The notes: generated by a model from the sequence alone, not told the origin. Numbered from the stretch's first letter, positions 19,459-28,705 are shown. The stretch: 36,102 nucleotides of DNA from Heterostelium multicystogenum (GCA_003667245.1 RCNN01000236.1:1-36102), one strand, 5' to 3'. Made by a program: numbers and translations.

Positions 19459-20808
19459 GTGACCCCTTCCAGCCCTGCGACAGCTGCGCCTGCCACCGAC
19501 CCGGTCCTGGCCCGCGCGATCAAGAAGGTGAAGAGCCATGTGCTCCCACTGTTCGTGATCATGTTCATCGTCAACTACATCGACCGCGTCAACATCGGCT
19601 TTGTGCGTACCCATATGGAGCACGACCTGGGCATTGGTGCGGCCGCCTACGGCTTCGGCGCCGGGTTGTTTTTCATCGGCTACGCGCTGTTCGAAGTGCC
19701 GTCCAATATGCTCCTGCAAAAAGTCGGCGCGCGCATCTGGCTGACCCGCATCATGTTCACCTGGGGCATCACCGCCACATTGATGGCCTTCATTCAGAAC
19801 GAAACCCACTTCTACATCCTGCGCTTTCTGCTGGGCGTGGCCGAAGCGGGCTTCTTTCCCGGGGTGATCTACTACTTCACTCGCTGGTTGCCCGGCGTCG
19901 AACGCGGCAAGGCGATTGCAATCTTCCTCAGCGGCTCGGCCCTCGCCTCGCTGATCTCCGGCCCCTTGTCCGGCGTGCTGCTGCAAATCACCGGGCTGGG
20001 CCTGCATGGCTGGCAGTGGATGTACATCATCGAAGGCATGGCGTCGGTGCTGCTGTGCTTTTTCGTGTGGTTCTGGCTGGACTCCAAACCCCACGACGCC
20101 AAGTGGCTCAGCCTTGAAGAAAAGGATGCGCTGGTGGGCGAGATCGACCGCGAACAGCGCGAGCGTGACGCCGCGACCACGGTCAAGCCGACCCTGGGCA
20201 AGCTGCTCAAGGACCGTCAGATCATGCTGTTCTGCGCCCTGTATTTCTGCATCCAACTGACGATCTATGCCGCCACTTTCTGGTTGCCGAGCATCATTAA
20301 AAAGATGGGCGACCTGAGCGACATCCAGGTGGGTTTCTACAACTCCATCCCGTGGTTGATCTCGATCATCGCGATGTACGCCTTCGCTGCATTGGCGGGC
20401 AAGTTCAAGTTCCAACAAGCCTGGGTCGCTGCGGCACTGTTGATCGCCGCCGTCGGCATGTTCCTTTCCACTACCGGCGGGCCGATCTTTGCCTTTATCG
20501 CCATCTGCTTCGCGGCGATCGGCTTCAAGTCGGCGTCCTCGCTGTTCTGGCCGATTCCCCAGGGTTACCTGGATGCACGCATCGCCGCGGCGGTGATCGC
20601 ATTGATCAACTCCATCGGCAACCTCGGCGGGTTTGTCGCGCCCACCACCTTTGGTTTCCTGGAACAGACCACCGGCTCGATCCAGGGCGGTTTGTATGGC
20701 CTGGCGGGCACTTCGATCCTTGCGGCCATCCTGGTGTTTTTCGCCAGGACACTGCCCGGCCCGACCACCAGCAGCGTGCTGCAACCCGCACCCGTCTTGA
20801 GCAAATAA
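19459..20808 (+). CDS. gudP: MFS glucarate/hexarate transporter GudP-like
   Basis: This is an intact 449-residue inner-membrane major-facilitator permease of the anion:cation symporter (ACS) group. Typical features are [28 protein letters not shown] in helix 1, the loop [30 protein letters not shown], and [34 protein letters not shown]. Twelve hydrophobic segments can be traced. It starts with GTG at 19459, eight bases after GGGAG. It is separated from gudD by 10 bases and diverges from the FadR-type regulator, so it is assigned to D-glucarate/galactarate uptake by context. Some ACS members carry other sugar acids. Confidence 0.88.
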   Translation: MTPSSPATAAPATDPVLARAIKKVKSHVLPLFVIMFIVNYIDRVNIGFVRTHMEHDLGIGAAAYGFGAGLFFIGYALFEVPSNMLLQKVGARIWLTRIMFTWGITATLMAFIQNETHFYILRFLLGVAEAGFFPGVIYYFTRWLPGVERGKAIAIFLSGSALASLISGPLSGVLLQITGLGLHGWQWMYIIEGMASVLLCFFVWFWLDSKPHDAKWLSLEEKDALVGEIDREQRERDAATTVKPTLGKLLKDRQIMLFCALYFCIQLTIYAATFWLPSIIKKMGDLSDIQVGFYNSIPWLISIIAMYAFAALAGKFKFQQAWVAAALLIAAVGMFLSTTGGPIFAFIAICFAAIGFKSASSLFWPIPQGYLDARIAAAVIALINSIGNLGGFVAPTTFGFLEQTTGSIQGGLYGLAGTSILAAILVFFARTLPGPTTSSVLQPAPVLSK

Positions 20809-20818
20809 GGACTACACG

Positions 20819-22167
20819 ATGAACACAGAACACCAGCACCACGCCAACAGCGCCCCGGTCGTGACCGGCCTGCAAGTCATCCCGGTGGCCGGTCACGACA
20901 GCATGCTGCTCAACCTCAGCGGTGCCCACGGGCCGTTTTTCACGCGCAACATCGTGATCCTTACCGACAGCGCCGGCCGTACCGGCGTCGGTGAGGTACC
21001 CGGCGGCGAACGCATCCGCGAGACCCTGGAAGACGCCCGCAGCCTGGTGATCGGCAAGCCCATCGGCCAGTACCAGAGCATTCTCAATGCCATGCGCCAG
21101 ACCTTCGCCGCGCGGGATTCGGCGGGCCGGGGTTTGCAGACGTTTGACCTGCGCATCACCATCCATGCCGTCACGGCGATGGAAGCGGCACTCCTGGATT
21201 TGCTCGGCCAATTCCTCGAAGTCCCGGTGGCGGCCCTTCTCGGCGAAGGCCAGCAGCGCGACGCGGTGAAGATGCTCGGCTACCTGTTCTACATCGGTGA
21301 TCGCCAGCAGACCGACCTGGCCTATCGCAGTGAAGACGATGCCGAAGACTGGTTCCGCCTGCGTCATGAACAGGCCATGACGCCCGAAGCCATCGTGCGT
21401 CTGGCAGAGGCGGCCAAGGCGCAATACGGCTTCAATGACTTCAAGCTCAAAGGCGGCGTACTGCGCGGCGGCGACGAAATCGAGGCGGTGACTGCACTGG
21501 CCGAACGCTTCCCCGATGCGCGCATCACCCTGGACCCAACGGCGCCTGGTCACTGAAAGAAGCCATCGCCCTGTGTCGCGACCAGCATCATGTGCTGGCC
21601 TATGCCGAAGACCCTTGCGGCGCGGAAAACGGTTACTCCGGGCGCGAAGTCATGGCCGAATTCCGCCGTGCCACCGGGCTGCCCACCGCCACCAACATGA
21701 TCGCCACCGACTGGCGGGAAATGGGGCATGCGATCCAGTTGCAGTCCGTGGATATTCCCCTGGCCGACCCGCACTTCTGGACCATGCAGGGCTCGGTGCG
21801 CGTGGCGCAGATGTGCCACGAATGGGGCCTGACCTGGGGCTCGCACTCCAATAATCACTTCGATATTTCCCTGGCGATGTTCACCCAGGTGGCCGCCGCC
21901 GCGCCGGGGGAAATCACGGCCATCGACACCCACTGGATCTGGCAGGACGGCCAGCGGTTGACCAAGGCTCCGCTGAAGATTGTCGACGGCCACATCAAGG
22001 TGCCGGCCAAACCGGGCCTGGGCGTGGACATCGACATGGACGCCGTGGCCCACGCCCATGAACTGTACAAAGGCATGGGCCTGGGTGCGCGCAATGACAG
22101 CGTGGCGATGCAGTTCATGATTCCGGGCTGGACGTTCGATAACAAGCGGCCGTGCCTGGTGCGCTGA
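20819..22167 (+). CDS. gudD: Glucarate dehydratase GudD, one frameshift
   Basis: This enolase-superfamily enzyme dehydrates D-glucarate to 5-keto-4-deoxyglucarate. It is about 449 residues across one break. Visible landmarks are [21 protein letters not shown] at the N-terminus, the catalytic lysine loop FKLKGGV, the metal-ligand segments LDP(N)GAW and AYAEDPC, ATNM, and the general-base histidine in SHSNNHF. The break at about 21540 lies where CTGGACCCAACGGC has one C fewer than the GACCCCAACGGC needed for the conserved D-P-N-G. That is a clear homopolymer deletion. The gene forms an operon with gudP. Confidence 0.95.
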
Positions 22168-22169
22168 CC

Positions 22170-23059
22170 TCAGCTGAAGATCATCGAAAAGTGCGCGCCC
22201 ACCCCGGCGCGCACACCCTCGCCGACCGCCAGCGCCACCGAGCCGCCGGCCAGGTTGGCATCGCCGCAGGCAAACACACCGGGCACGGTGGTCTGGCGCG
22301 TCTCGTTGGTCAGCAGGTAGGGCCCGGTCGGCCCTTCGACAAACTCACAGCCCAACTGCTCGGCCAATGGGCTGGCCATGCGCGTACGGGACAGGGTGAA
22401 AATACCGTCCAGCGCGATCATTCCGCCCGTCTGCCAATTCCACATCCGCCCGCTCACCGACAATCCGCCGCACCGCGAGCTTTCGACGCTGACCCCGCGC
22501 CGATCCAGTTGCGCCTGCTGCTCGGCAATCCGGCACAAATGCGCCGTTGGTAAAGAGTGTGGTGGTGCCCCAGTCCGGCAGCAGCATCGCGTGATGCATG
22601 GCCAGTGGCGACGTCGCCAGCACGCCGATGCGGCCTTGATCCAGTTCATAGCCGTGGCAATACGGGCAATGGAACACATGCTTGCCCCAGCGCTCCTTCA
22701 ACCCCTCGACCTCGGGTAACTCATCCACCACGCCGGTAGCGAGAATCAAGCGTTTAGCGTTGAACTCACCCTTGCAACGGGTTCGCACCAACGAAGCCAT
22801 CCTGGTTTCGAGTCGCTTCAACGGCGGTGTCCTGCACCCAGGTCACCGTCGGATATTCCATCAACTGCCCTCGCCCTTCGGCAGCGATCAGCTCCGGCGG
22901 CTGGCCATCCTGGCTGAGGAAACCGTGGGACGTGGCCGCAAACCGGTTTGCGCCGCTGCCCGGCGTCAACCACCAGCACCTTGCGCCGAGCCCGCGCCAG
23001 TTGCAGCCCGGCAGACATTCCGGCGTAGCTGCCGCCGACGATAATAACGTCGTAACCAT
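22170..23059 (-). CDS. Thioredoxin-reductase-like FAD/NAD(P) oxidoreductase, frameshifted
   Basis: This is a flavoprotein of about 295 residues with the FAD-binding GxGxxG-type motif YDVIIVGGSYAGMSAGLQLARARRKVLVVDAG. It also has LILATGVVDELPEV, the redox-type CxxC in FHCPYCHGYEL, and the C-terminal FAD motif VPGVFACGDANLAGGSVALAVGEG. I place the start at 23059, where ATGGTTACGAC needs one more T to run into YDVII. Further breaks lie near 22950, 22830, 22540 and 22435. The gene diverges from an Rrf2 regulator, which suggests redox- or nitrosative-stress control. It ends two bases from the gudD stop on the other strand. Confidence 0.88.
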
Positions 23060-23156
23060 GAAGATGACCTCTCTGGTGGCCCTTGCATCGGTTGCCGGGC
23101 ACTCACGACACACATAAGTTACATAAAAATACCTCGTCAAGTGTCTCGCAACTCCA

Positions 23157-23171
23157 ATCGTTACGAACGAT
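23157..23171. promoter_or_regulatory. Dyad in flavoprotein/Rrf2 divergent promoter
   Basis: ATCGTT and AACGAT form a perfect 6-3-6 palindrome, 31 bases upstream of the Rrf2 gene and about 98 from the flavoprotein start. It is a candidate site for the Rrf2 protein, though its length makes chance possible. Confidence 0.4.
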
Positions 23172-23202
23172 ACTTTCGGGCAGGAACTCCAGAGGCTTGC
23201 AG

Positions 23203-23652
23203 ATGAGAAACGACAACCGGCTTTCGCGCATGCTCCATGTGCTGATCCACATGGGCCGCCACGAGGAACGCGCCACCTCGGAGACCATCGCGCAGATGCT
23301 TGGTACCAACGCGGTGGTGGTACGCCGCACCCTGGGCCTGCTCAAGGAGAAAGGTTATGTGCGTTCGGAAAAAGGCCATCAGGGCGGCTGGATGCTGGGC
23401 AAGCCGCTGAGTGAAATCACCCTGCTGGACATCCACAATGCCCTTGGCACGTCGTCGATCTTTGCCGTCGGCCTGTCCACGGATCATCCGCAATGCCTGG
23501 TGGAACAGGCCGTCAATGCGGCGCTGAACCAGGCGTTTGACGATGCCCAGGCGTTGCTGCTGCAGCGTTTGGGAGAGGTGACGCTGGCACAGTTGGCGGA
23601 TGATTTTGACGAGCGCTATCGGGTGGGGATAACGCCCGCACCCTGTGCGTGA
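23203..23652 (+). CDS. Rrf2-family transcriptional regulator
   Basis: This is an intact 149-residue winged-helix regulator. RLSRMLHVLIHMGRHEERATSETIAQMLGTNAVVVRRTLGLLKEKGYVRSEKGHQGGWMLGKPLSEITLLDIHNAL is characteristic of Rrf2 proteins. The three-cysteine Fe-S cluster motif of IscR/NsrR is absent: the only cysteines are in PQCLVEQ and at the C-terminus (APCA). It may sense redox by thiol chemistry or another ligand. The ATG at 23203 follows AGAGG by seven bases; a longer in-frame extension upstream is rejected. It is divergent from the flavoprotein, its likely target. Confidence 0.92.
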   Translation: MRNDNRLSRMLHVLIHMGRHEERATSETIAQMLGTNAVVVRRTLGLLKEKGYVRSEKGHQGGWMLGKPLSEITLLDIHNALGTSSIFAVGLSTDHPQCLVEQAVNAALNQAFDDAQALLLQRLGEVTLAQLADDFDERYRVGITPAPCA

Positions 23653-23666
23653 TGCACCGCGACGCC

Positions 23667-24286
23667 CTAAGCGCCGCCCACCGAGCGCCACGCTGCCTCG
23701 CCAGGGTTTCCCGGTACACCCGAGGGCTGCTGGCCGAGCGCCCGGCCAGCCAGGCACGGCAAGTAGCTGTCGGCCTGGCCGATGATCAGTGATGGCAAGA
23801 GTTCGGCGGGCACCTGGCTGAGCTGATCACCCCGTCCAGGCAGCACCATCCACTCCTTCAGCATCGCGTTGCGCGCCTGATTGCGGCTTTCCAGTTCAGC
23901 GGCGAACGGGGCCCTTGGTCACCGCGAAAATGCGCGTGGTACTGGAAGCGCGCCCACTGCGGTTCGCTGTCCACCCAATCGACATAGCTGTGGACCAGTG
24001 CGTACACCCCCTCCTTCGCCGTTTTGGCCGATTCAAGGTAGCGCCCACGCAATTCGGCCTGATCCTCCAGCGCGGTAAAAAACAGCGCGGCGACCAGGCC
24101 TTCCTTGTTGCCGAAGTGATGATAAATGGCGCCGACGCTGGTATCGCAGCGCGCGCGATCATCTCGATGGTGGTGGCTTCAAGGCCCTGCTCGTTGAACA
24201 GGTCCAGGGCTGCCTTGAAGATATCGCGCTTCAATTCGGCCCTTCGGCCAGGGAAGCAACGCTGAAAGCAGATCCGGGGTTTGCAT
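23667..24286 (-). CDS. TetR-family regulator, frameshifted
   Basis: This is a TetR-type repressor of about 205 residues. The HTH is readable as LKRDIFKAALDLFNEQGLEATTIEMI followed, after a break near 24150, by remnants of the VGAIYHHFGNKEGL-type recognition helix in another frame. The ligand domain continues with RGRYLESAKTAKEGVYALVHSYVDWVDSEPQWARFQYHAHFRG and, after a break near 23890, MLKEWMVLPGRGDQLSQVPAELLPSLIIGQADSYL. I place the start at 24286 (MQTPDLLSAL), with a break near 24245. It diverges from a DUF4442 gene across an elaborate operator region, so control of that gene and of itself is likely. Confidence 0.85.
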
Positions 24287-24353
24287 GCTGAAACAGGAAC
24301 TCAGTCAGTGAAGAAGAACAAGCCCGGGCAGCTTGACAGATTTCCCATGGGCA

Positions 24354-24403
24354 GAATACTGTTCCGTTACAGAACATTATTCTGTAACGGAACAATATTC
24401 CGT
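24354..24403. promoter_or_regulatory. Triple 18-bp-phased operator array (TetR/DUF4442)
   Basis: Three GAA-N5-TTC dyads start at 24354, 24372 and 24390, exactly 18 bp apart. The middle one is embedded in a perfect 15-5-15 palindrome (24360-24394; left arm TGTTCCGTTACAGAA). The third is a perfect 6-5-6 dyad, ACGGAA/TTCCGT (24387-24403), sharing its left half with the large palindrome. It lies 30 bases before the DUF4442 start and 68 before tetR. This is most simply a cooperative TetR operator. Confidence 0.75.
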
Positions 24404-24432
24404 AAAATTCATTTAATCAGCGAGGCAGCACC

Positions 24433-24873
24433 ATGAGTCAGGCCCTGAGCATGTTCAACAGCGTTGGCCCCGAAGCGTTCAGCAAACTGGCGTGCCAGAT
24501 GGCGCCCTACTTCAGCACCATCAATCCGTTGATGACCCAGTTGCGTCCGGGGTTTGCCTCGGTGGAAGTGCCGTTCAGCAAGGCCATCACCAACCACCTG
24601 GGCACCGTGCATGCCATTGCCATGTGCAACGCTGCGGAGTTGGCGGCGGGTACCATGACGGACGTTTCCGTGCCGGCGGGTGCGCGGTGGATTCCCAAGG
24701 GGATGACGGTGGAGTATCTGGCCAAGGCCAAGAGCAGCGTGACGGCGACGGCCAATGGCGAAGGTATCGACTGGCAAACGGCGGGTGACAAGGTGGTGCC
24801 GGTGGAGATGCTGGATGCGGAGGGGAAATTGGTGTTTACCGCGCGGATTATCATGAATGTGAAATTGGGGTGA
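24433..24873 (+). CDS. DUF4442 hotdog-fold (thioesterase-like) protein
   Basis: This is an intact 146-residue protein of the DUF4442 / PaaI-like hotdog group, which includes acyl-CoA thioesterases. Visible segments are MAPYFSTINPLMTQLRPGFASVEVPFSKAITNHLGTVHAIAMCNAAELAAGTM, with the hotdog helix N-H-x-G-T-V-H-A-I-A, then VPAGARWIPKGMTVEYLAKAKSSVTATA and a C-terminal strand VFTARIIMNVKLG. With the divergent TetR it probably forms a small acyl-metabolite-responsive unit. The substrate is unknown. Confidence 0.9.
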   Translation: MSQALSMFNSVGPEAFSKLACQMAPYFSTINPLMTQLRPGFASVEVPFSKAITNHLGTVHAIAMCNAAELAAGTMTDVSVPAGARWIPKGMTVEYLAKAKSSVTATANGEGIDWQTAGDKVVPVEMLDAEGKLVFTARIIMNVKLG

Positions 24874-24883
24874 TGGGGTTGGG

Positions 24884-25219
24884 GGCATATCCGTTGCTGC
24901 GGTTATGGCCGCTATCGGGTTGCGCTCTCACAGCGGCCTACCAGCCGACTTGAGTGGGGTGAAGCAACCGCAAAATCAAAGGCGGACACGGTCCAAATGT
25001 GGGAGCGGGCTTGCTCGCGAAGGTCGTTAACGATGACGTGGGTATCCTGATTCAACGTGGCGCTCTCAGGTTTTTCGCGAGCAAGCCCGCTCCCACATAA
25101 AGCTGCGGAGGCAGCTCCCTTTAATTACTTTGGGCTGGGCCGGCATTCCGGCTTTTCCAAAGTGACTCGCTGTAAGAGCGAAACCATAAGCCGCCGTTAC
25201 CCAAATAACGGATATCCCC
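24884..25219. repeat. Nested inverted-repeat island flanking a REP doublet
   Basis: This fills the 355-base gene-free stretch 24874-25228. An approximately 52-base sequence at 25168-25219 (beginning CGCTGTAAGAGCGAAACC and containing AACGGATAT) recurs in inverted orientation at 24884-24935 (complement beginning CGCTGTGAGAGCGCAACC and also containing AACGGATAT), with divergence between the two. The REP pair sits centrally between them. From memory the outer unit resembles a dispersed repeat of fluorescent pseudomonads. I saw no gene here. Confidence 0.6.
24997..25098. repeat. REP doublet, 25-bp perfect arms
   Basis: The left arm 24997-25021 (containing GTGGGAGCGGGCTTGCTCGC) and the right arm 25074-25098 are exact reverse complements, 52 bases apart. 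This is the canonical Pseudomonas REP sequence in head-to-head arrangement (REPIN). It is located between the DUF4442 gene and the 3' end of the lipase gene. Confidence 0.92.
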
Positions 25220-25228
25220 CCAAAAAAG

Positions 25229-26430
25229 CTACCCCCCACAATTCCCACCAATCACCTCCCCCGCAAACGCCTTACGCACAAACGGCGTCGAGTCCACGAG
25301 CGAACCATTGACCGTAGCGGAGTGATCCAGCTCAGGATAAAAATGCCATTCAATCCGGTCCCCGACCTTGCACGCATCCCTGACCAGCGCCTTTTGCCCC
25401 GGCACAAACACATCCTGATCCCGCCCCCCGTACCCACAAAAACCGGAATATCCGTCTTCAATGTCGGATACGCCGACTCACGATAAACCTTGTCGAGCGC
25501 CTCTTTCGGCGACCGCTTGAAACTGTCATTGAAGCTGAGCCCATCAGCCATCACCCGCTGCTCAATGGCATGCAAACAATCCCGCCGGCTGCTCTCAAAC
25601 GCAGGCACTGCACGCTCGCTCAAGTAATCCGCAGCCACAAACCCAGGATCAAACAACGTGACAGTACTCAGCCGCAGCAAGTTATAGGCAAAGGTCGGCA
25701 CCACCGAACTGCGGGCCTTTTCCAACTCGGCACCGTCTCCCGTTTTATGGGCAGCCGCGTAAGGCGTACCGGTCGCCACCACCCCCACGATATCCAACTC
25801 GGGCGCATAGTCTTTCGCATAGACCGCCGTGGCAAACGCAGCACGGCCACCCTGTGACTGCCCAAACACCACCACACGTTTGGAGAGTTTCGAAACCACC
25901 CGCCCCTACCGCGCGAATACTGTCGAGCACCCCATAGGCCAGCGGACTGGTCAGCCCATACGGATGCAGGCCAGGCGTCCCAAGCCCCTGGTAATCGGTA
26001 GCGACAATCGCGGTAGCCCTGAGCCAGCCAATAATTGAGATAGCGCGTATCCCGAGGGCTGCGACCGGCGAACGACGGCGCGCAGATATCGGCACTCCCC
26101 ACCGTGCCGTGGGCCCACGCCATCAGCGGCCAGCCACCCGGGGCGGTGTGCCCTTGGGCAGGAACAGCGCACCGGAAACGACAATCCGTTTATGGGTATC
26201 GAGACCGTCGGTGGACGTGTACAGGATGCGAATATTCTGCCCCGCCTCGGCCAGGCTTTGCTGTTCGGTCAACGGCTCGCTGCGCAGCATCCGCCCGGGT
26301 GACGCGGGCACCTTGTCCGCCCAGGTATAGAACGCGGGAACACCACCATCACCGACGGGCGTTTGCGCAGCACTCACACCACTGCATCCCCCAGCAACAC
26401 CGCCAACGCAAGCGATAACCGACGCGACAT
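25229..26430 (-). CDS. Secretory-lipase-family lipoprotein, frameshifted
   Basis: This is an alpha/beta hydrolase of about 400 residues of the LIP (secretory lipase) family. The N-terminus MSRRLSLALAVLLG leads into GCSGVSAAQTP in the next frame, i.e. an LGGC lipobox interrupted because a G run is one base short (about 26385). Further landmarks are ILYTSTDGLDTHKRIVVSGALFLPKG, AWAHGTVGSADICAPSFAGRS, ATDYQGLGTPGLHPYG, the nucleophile elbow GQSQGG, VVATGTPYAAAHKTG and a C-terminal histidine in ELDHSATVNGS. Breaks lie near 26140, 26015, 25905 and 25425. It should be membrane-anchored and exposed to the periplasm or surface. It is 27 bases after nudK in the same direction. Confidence 0.88.
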
Positions 26431-26457
26431 CACCAGCCCTCTTTCAACATCCGCAAT

Positions 26458-27018
26458 TCAAGGTACTGCAACAACATGATGGTCTTGCCCGTCGACGATC
26501 TCGGCACTGTCCACCATGGCCAGGGCCTCCTCGAATCCCAACTCCAGCACTTCGATATCCTCACCTTCATCCTCCAGCCCGCCGCCATCACTGACTCGGT
26601 CGCCAGGCTGATATTCGCCGATGAAAAAGTGAATGCGCTCGGTCACCGAGCCCGGCTCATTGAAGGCCGAATAGATCTTTTCTACATGGCCCACACGGTA
26701 GCCCGTCTCTTCTTCCGCCTCCAGGCGAATGCGTTCCTCGGGGCTGGCGTTGTCCAGCAGGCCGGCGGCAGACTCGATCAGGTAACCGTGGTAGCCGTTA
26801 ACGTAGGTAGGCATGCGGAACTGGCGAATCAGCAACACCGTGCGCCGCTCGCGGTTGTACAGCAGGATCGTCGCGCCATTGCCCCCGGTCATAGATCTCG
26901 CGGGTCTGGACTGCCAACTGCCGTCGCGGCGGCGCAGGTCAAAGGTGTACTTTTTCAGCACATACCAATTATCCGAGAGCAGTTCTTCGGCGTGGATGCG
27001 GACGGGACTGTTTTCCAT
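26458..27018 (-). CDS. nudK: NudK-like Nudix hydrolase (GDP-mannose pyrophosphatase type)
   Basis: This is a 186-residue Nudix hydrolase resembling NudK, which hydrolyses GDP-mannose and related sugar nucleotides. Features are LLSDNWYVLKKYTFDLRRRDGSW, GNGATILLYNRERRTVLLIRQFRMPTY, GYLIESAAGLLDN and the Nudix core EAEEETGY. Then come AFNEPGSVTERIHFFIGEY and EDEGEDIEVLELGFEEAL. The short stretch between DGSWQ and GNGAT (about 26885-26925) reads as RPARSMTG, but in the neighbouring frame it gives a TREIYDR-like sequence matching the family. A compensating pair of indels therefore corrupts about 10 residues. The ATG at 27018 is chosen; the gene diverges from a DeoR regulator. Confidence 0.9.
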   Translation of the reverse strand: MENSPVRIHAEELLSDNWYVLKKYTFDLRRRDGSWQSRPARSMTGGNGATILLYNRERRTVLLIRQFRMPTYVNGYHGYLIESAAGLLDNASPEERIRLEAEEETGYRVGHVEKIYSAFNEPGSVTERIHFFIGEYQPGDRVSDGGGLEDEGEDIEVLELGFEEALAMVDSAEIVDGQDHHVVAVP

Positions 27019-27052
27019 GGCAGGACCTTTTTGTCTTGTGTTATTCAGCATG

Positions 27053-27092
27053 TCGTGCAAAATCGTGCACAGTCAAGAAAAAAACGTGCAGG
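27053..27092. promoter_or_regulatory. 10-bp-phased CGTGCA direct repeats upstream of first deoR
   Basis: CGTGCA occurs at 27054, 27064 and 27085: intervals of 10 and 21 bases, in the same orientation. A homopolymer of seven A sits in the longer interval. If that run has one extra base, all units fall on a strict 10-bp grid. It lies in the 83-base gap between nudK and deoR and is a candidate DeoR operator. Confidence 0.5.
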
Positions 27093-27101
27093 AAGCTTCC
27101 G

Positions 27102-27838
27102 ATGCTGACCCAACAACGTAAACAACACCTGCTGGATACGCTGCACCGCGACGCCGGCTGATTGCCAAGGAGTTGAGCCAGGCACTGGAGGTTTCCGAGG
27201 ACACGATACGGCGTGACCTGCGGGAAATGGCCAAGGAAGGTTTGCTGCTGCGGGTGCACGGCGGCGCTTGCCGGCATCCCCCGCCATGGCTGATTTTCGG
27301 TACGGGAACACTTGGTACCCGAGGAAAAAATCGCCATTGGCCGGACGGCTGCGCAACTTGTGCAGCCCGGCCAGGTGGTGTTTATCGATGGCGGTACCAC
27401 GTGCCTGCAACTGGCCCATCACTTGCCGGCGGAACTGAATGCCACCGTGGTCACCCACAGCCGTCGATTGCCATGGCCCTGGTGGATCATCCGCAGATTG
27501 AAGTGATCATGCTCGGCGGGCGGCTGTTTCGCCACTCACTGGTGGGGGTGGGGGCGGCCACGCTGGAGGGCCATCGGCCGGGTCAATGCCGACCTGTATT
27601 TCATGGGGGTGTGCAGCGTGCACCCGAATGCCGGCCTGTCTACCGGCGACTATGAAGAGGCAGTGGTCAAGCGCGCGTTGTGTCACGCGGCCGCAGAAAC
27701 CATCGTGCTGGCCACCTCGGAAAAGCTCAACACCGCGGTCGCCCCTACCAAGTGGTGGAGCTGACACACGTCAGCGCGATCGTCGCATTGGCCAGTACGC
27801 CGCGGGCCCTGCTGCAACCCTACGAAGCTCAGGCCTGA
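27102..27838 (+). CDS. DeoR-family regulator (first copy), frameshifted
   Basis: This is a DeoR-type sugar-responsive regulator of about 245 residues. The HTH reads LIAKELSQALEVSEDTIRRDLREMAKEGLLLRVHGGA. The C-terminal sugar-phosphate sensor (DeoRC) includes KIAIGRTAAQLVQPGQVVFIDGGTTCLQLAHHLP, VIMLGGRLFRHSLVGVGAATLE, YFMGVCSVHPNAGLSTGDYEEAVVKRAL and VLATSEKLNT. The ATG at 27102 follows AGGAAG by six bases. Breaks lie near 27160, 27275, 27465, 27575 and 27750. No sugar operon lies next to it. Its neighbour is the divergent nudK, so a sugar-nucleotide or sugar-phosphate link is possible but inferred. Confidence 0.9.
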
Positions 27839-27858
27839 CGCTTTACCTGGCGTGACCG

Positions 27859-28705
27859 TCAACAGTCCTTGATGGCTTGCCATGACGCGGCGACTTGCGC
27901 AGCGTCCCGAGGCGTTGACCCGCGCCAGGTCAACCGGATACTCGACCCCCGGATTTTCCGCGAACCGCGTGGCGGTGAACTGGCCGTTGCTGCACGCAGG
28001 ATATAGCCGCTGTCCTGGCACGCTGCCGAAGCCAGGAAGATCACCCCAGGCGTGACCCATTCCGGCTTGAGGTTGTTCGGCTCGCCGGTCACGCCCCACA
28101 TGCGGTCTTGGCCACGGGTGAGATGGCATTGACCAGGATCCCGGCCTCCGCCCCTTCCCGCTCAAGGCATTCATGATCCCCAGTTGCGCCATCTTCCCCG
28201 CGCTGTAGGCCGCCAGGCCCGGCTGGACGTAGCGCGTAATACATCGCACGGTCGGAGGTGGTCAGCACAATGCGGGGTGCGGCAGATCGCGTGAGGTGCT
28301 GCCACGCGTGTTTGCACAGCCAGATCGGTGCATAGACATTGACGCCCATGGCCCGCCGGATGAAAGCCTCGTCGGCGGCCTCGATGGGCTGATAGCCGAC
28401 CCCAGCCAGCATTGTGGATCAGGATATCGAGCTGCCCGAAATGCGTGATGGCGCACTCGATCAGCGCTCGACACCCCGCTTCGCCGGACAGGTCACCCGC
28501 GTGGCCAACCACCCGCAGGCCTTCACCCTGCAGCGCCAGCGCGGCCGCCCTGTACCACCTGGGGATCAGCCCCATCGCCGAGGGTGTCGGCACCGATATC
28601 ACTGATTACCACCTGCGCGCCGAGTCGCGCCAACTCGCGCGCATAGCTGAACCCCAAGCCACGGGCGGCACCGGTCACGATTGCGGTTTTACCTGTAAAG
28701 TCCAT
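27859..28705 (-). CDS. SDR-family oxidoreductase (second), frameshifted
   Basis: This is a short-chain dehydrogenase of about 280 residues. The N-terminus MDFTGKTAIVTGAARGLGFSYARELARLGAQVVISDIG has the Rossmann TGxxxGxG motif and resembles FabG/hydroxyacyl-CoA-dehydrogenase-type SDRs. Later segments, in changing frames, are VVGHAGDLSGEAGCRALIECAITHFGQLDILIHNAGW, RIVLTTSDRAMY and the catalytic YxxxK in AAYSAGKMAQLGIMNAL. The C-terminal third (NLKPEWVTPGVIFLASAACQDSGYIL) is readable in the frame reaching 27859. Breaks lie near 28555, 28410, 28230, 28160, 28100 and 27985. It diverges from a LysR gene, its probable regulator. Confidence 0.85.

Noticed and set aside
19441..20784. 447-codon open frame on the minus strand
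   Set aside because: It is the antisense shadow of gudP. Its composition is His/Gln/Gly/Asp-rich with no family signal, typical of a reversed GC-rich codon pattern.
24997..25098. CRISPR-like or insertion-sequence ends
   Set aside because: There are only two inverted copies with the known REP sequence, and no spacers, transposase or target duplication.
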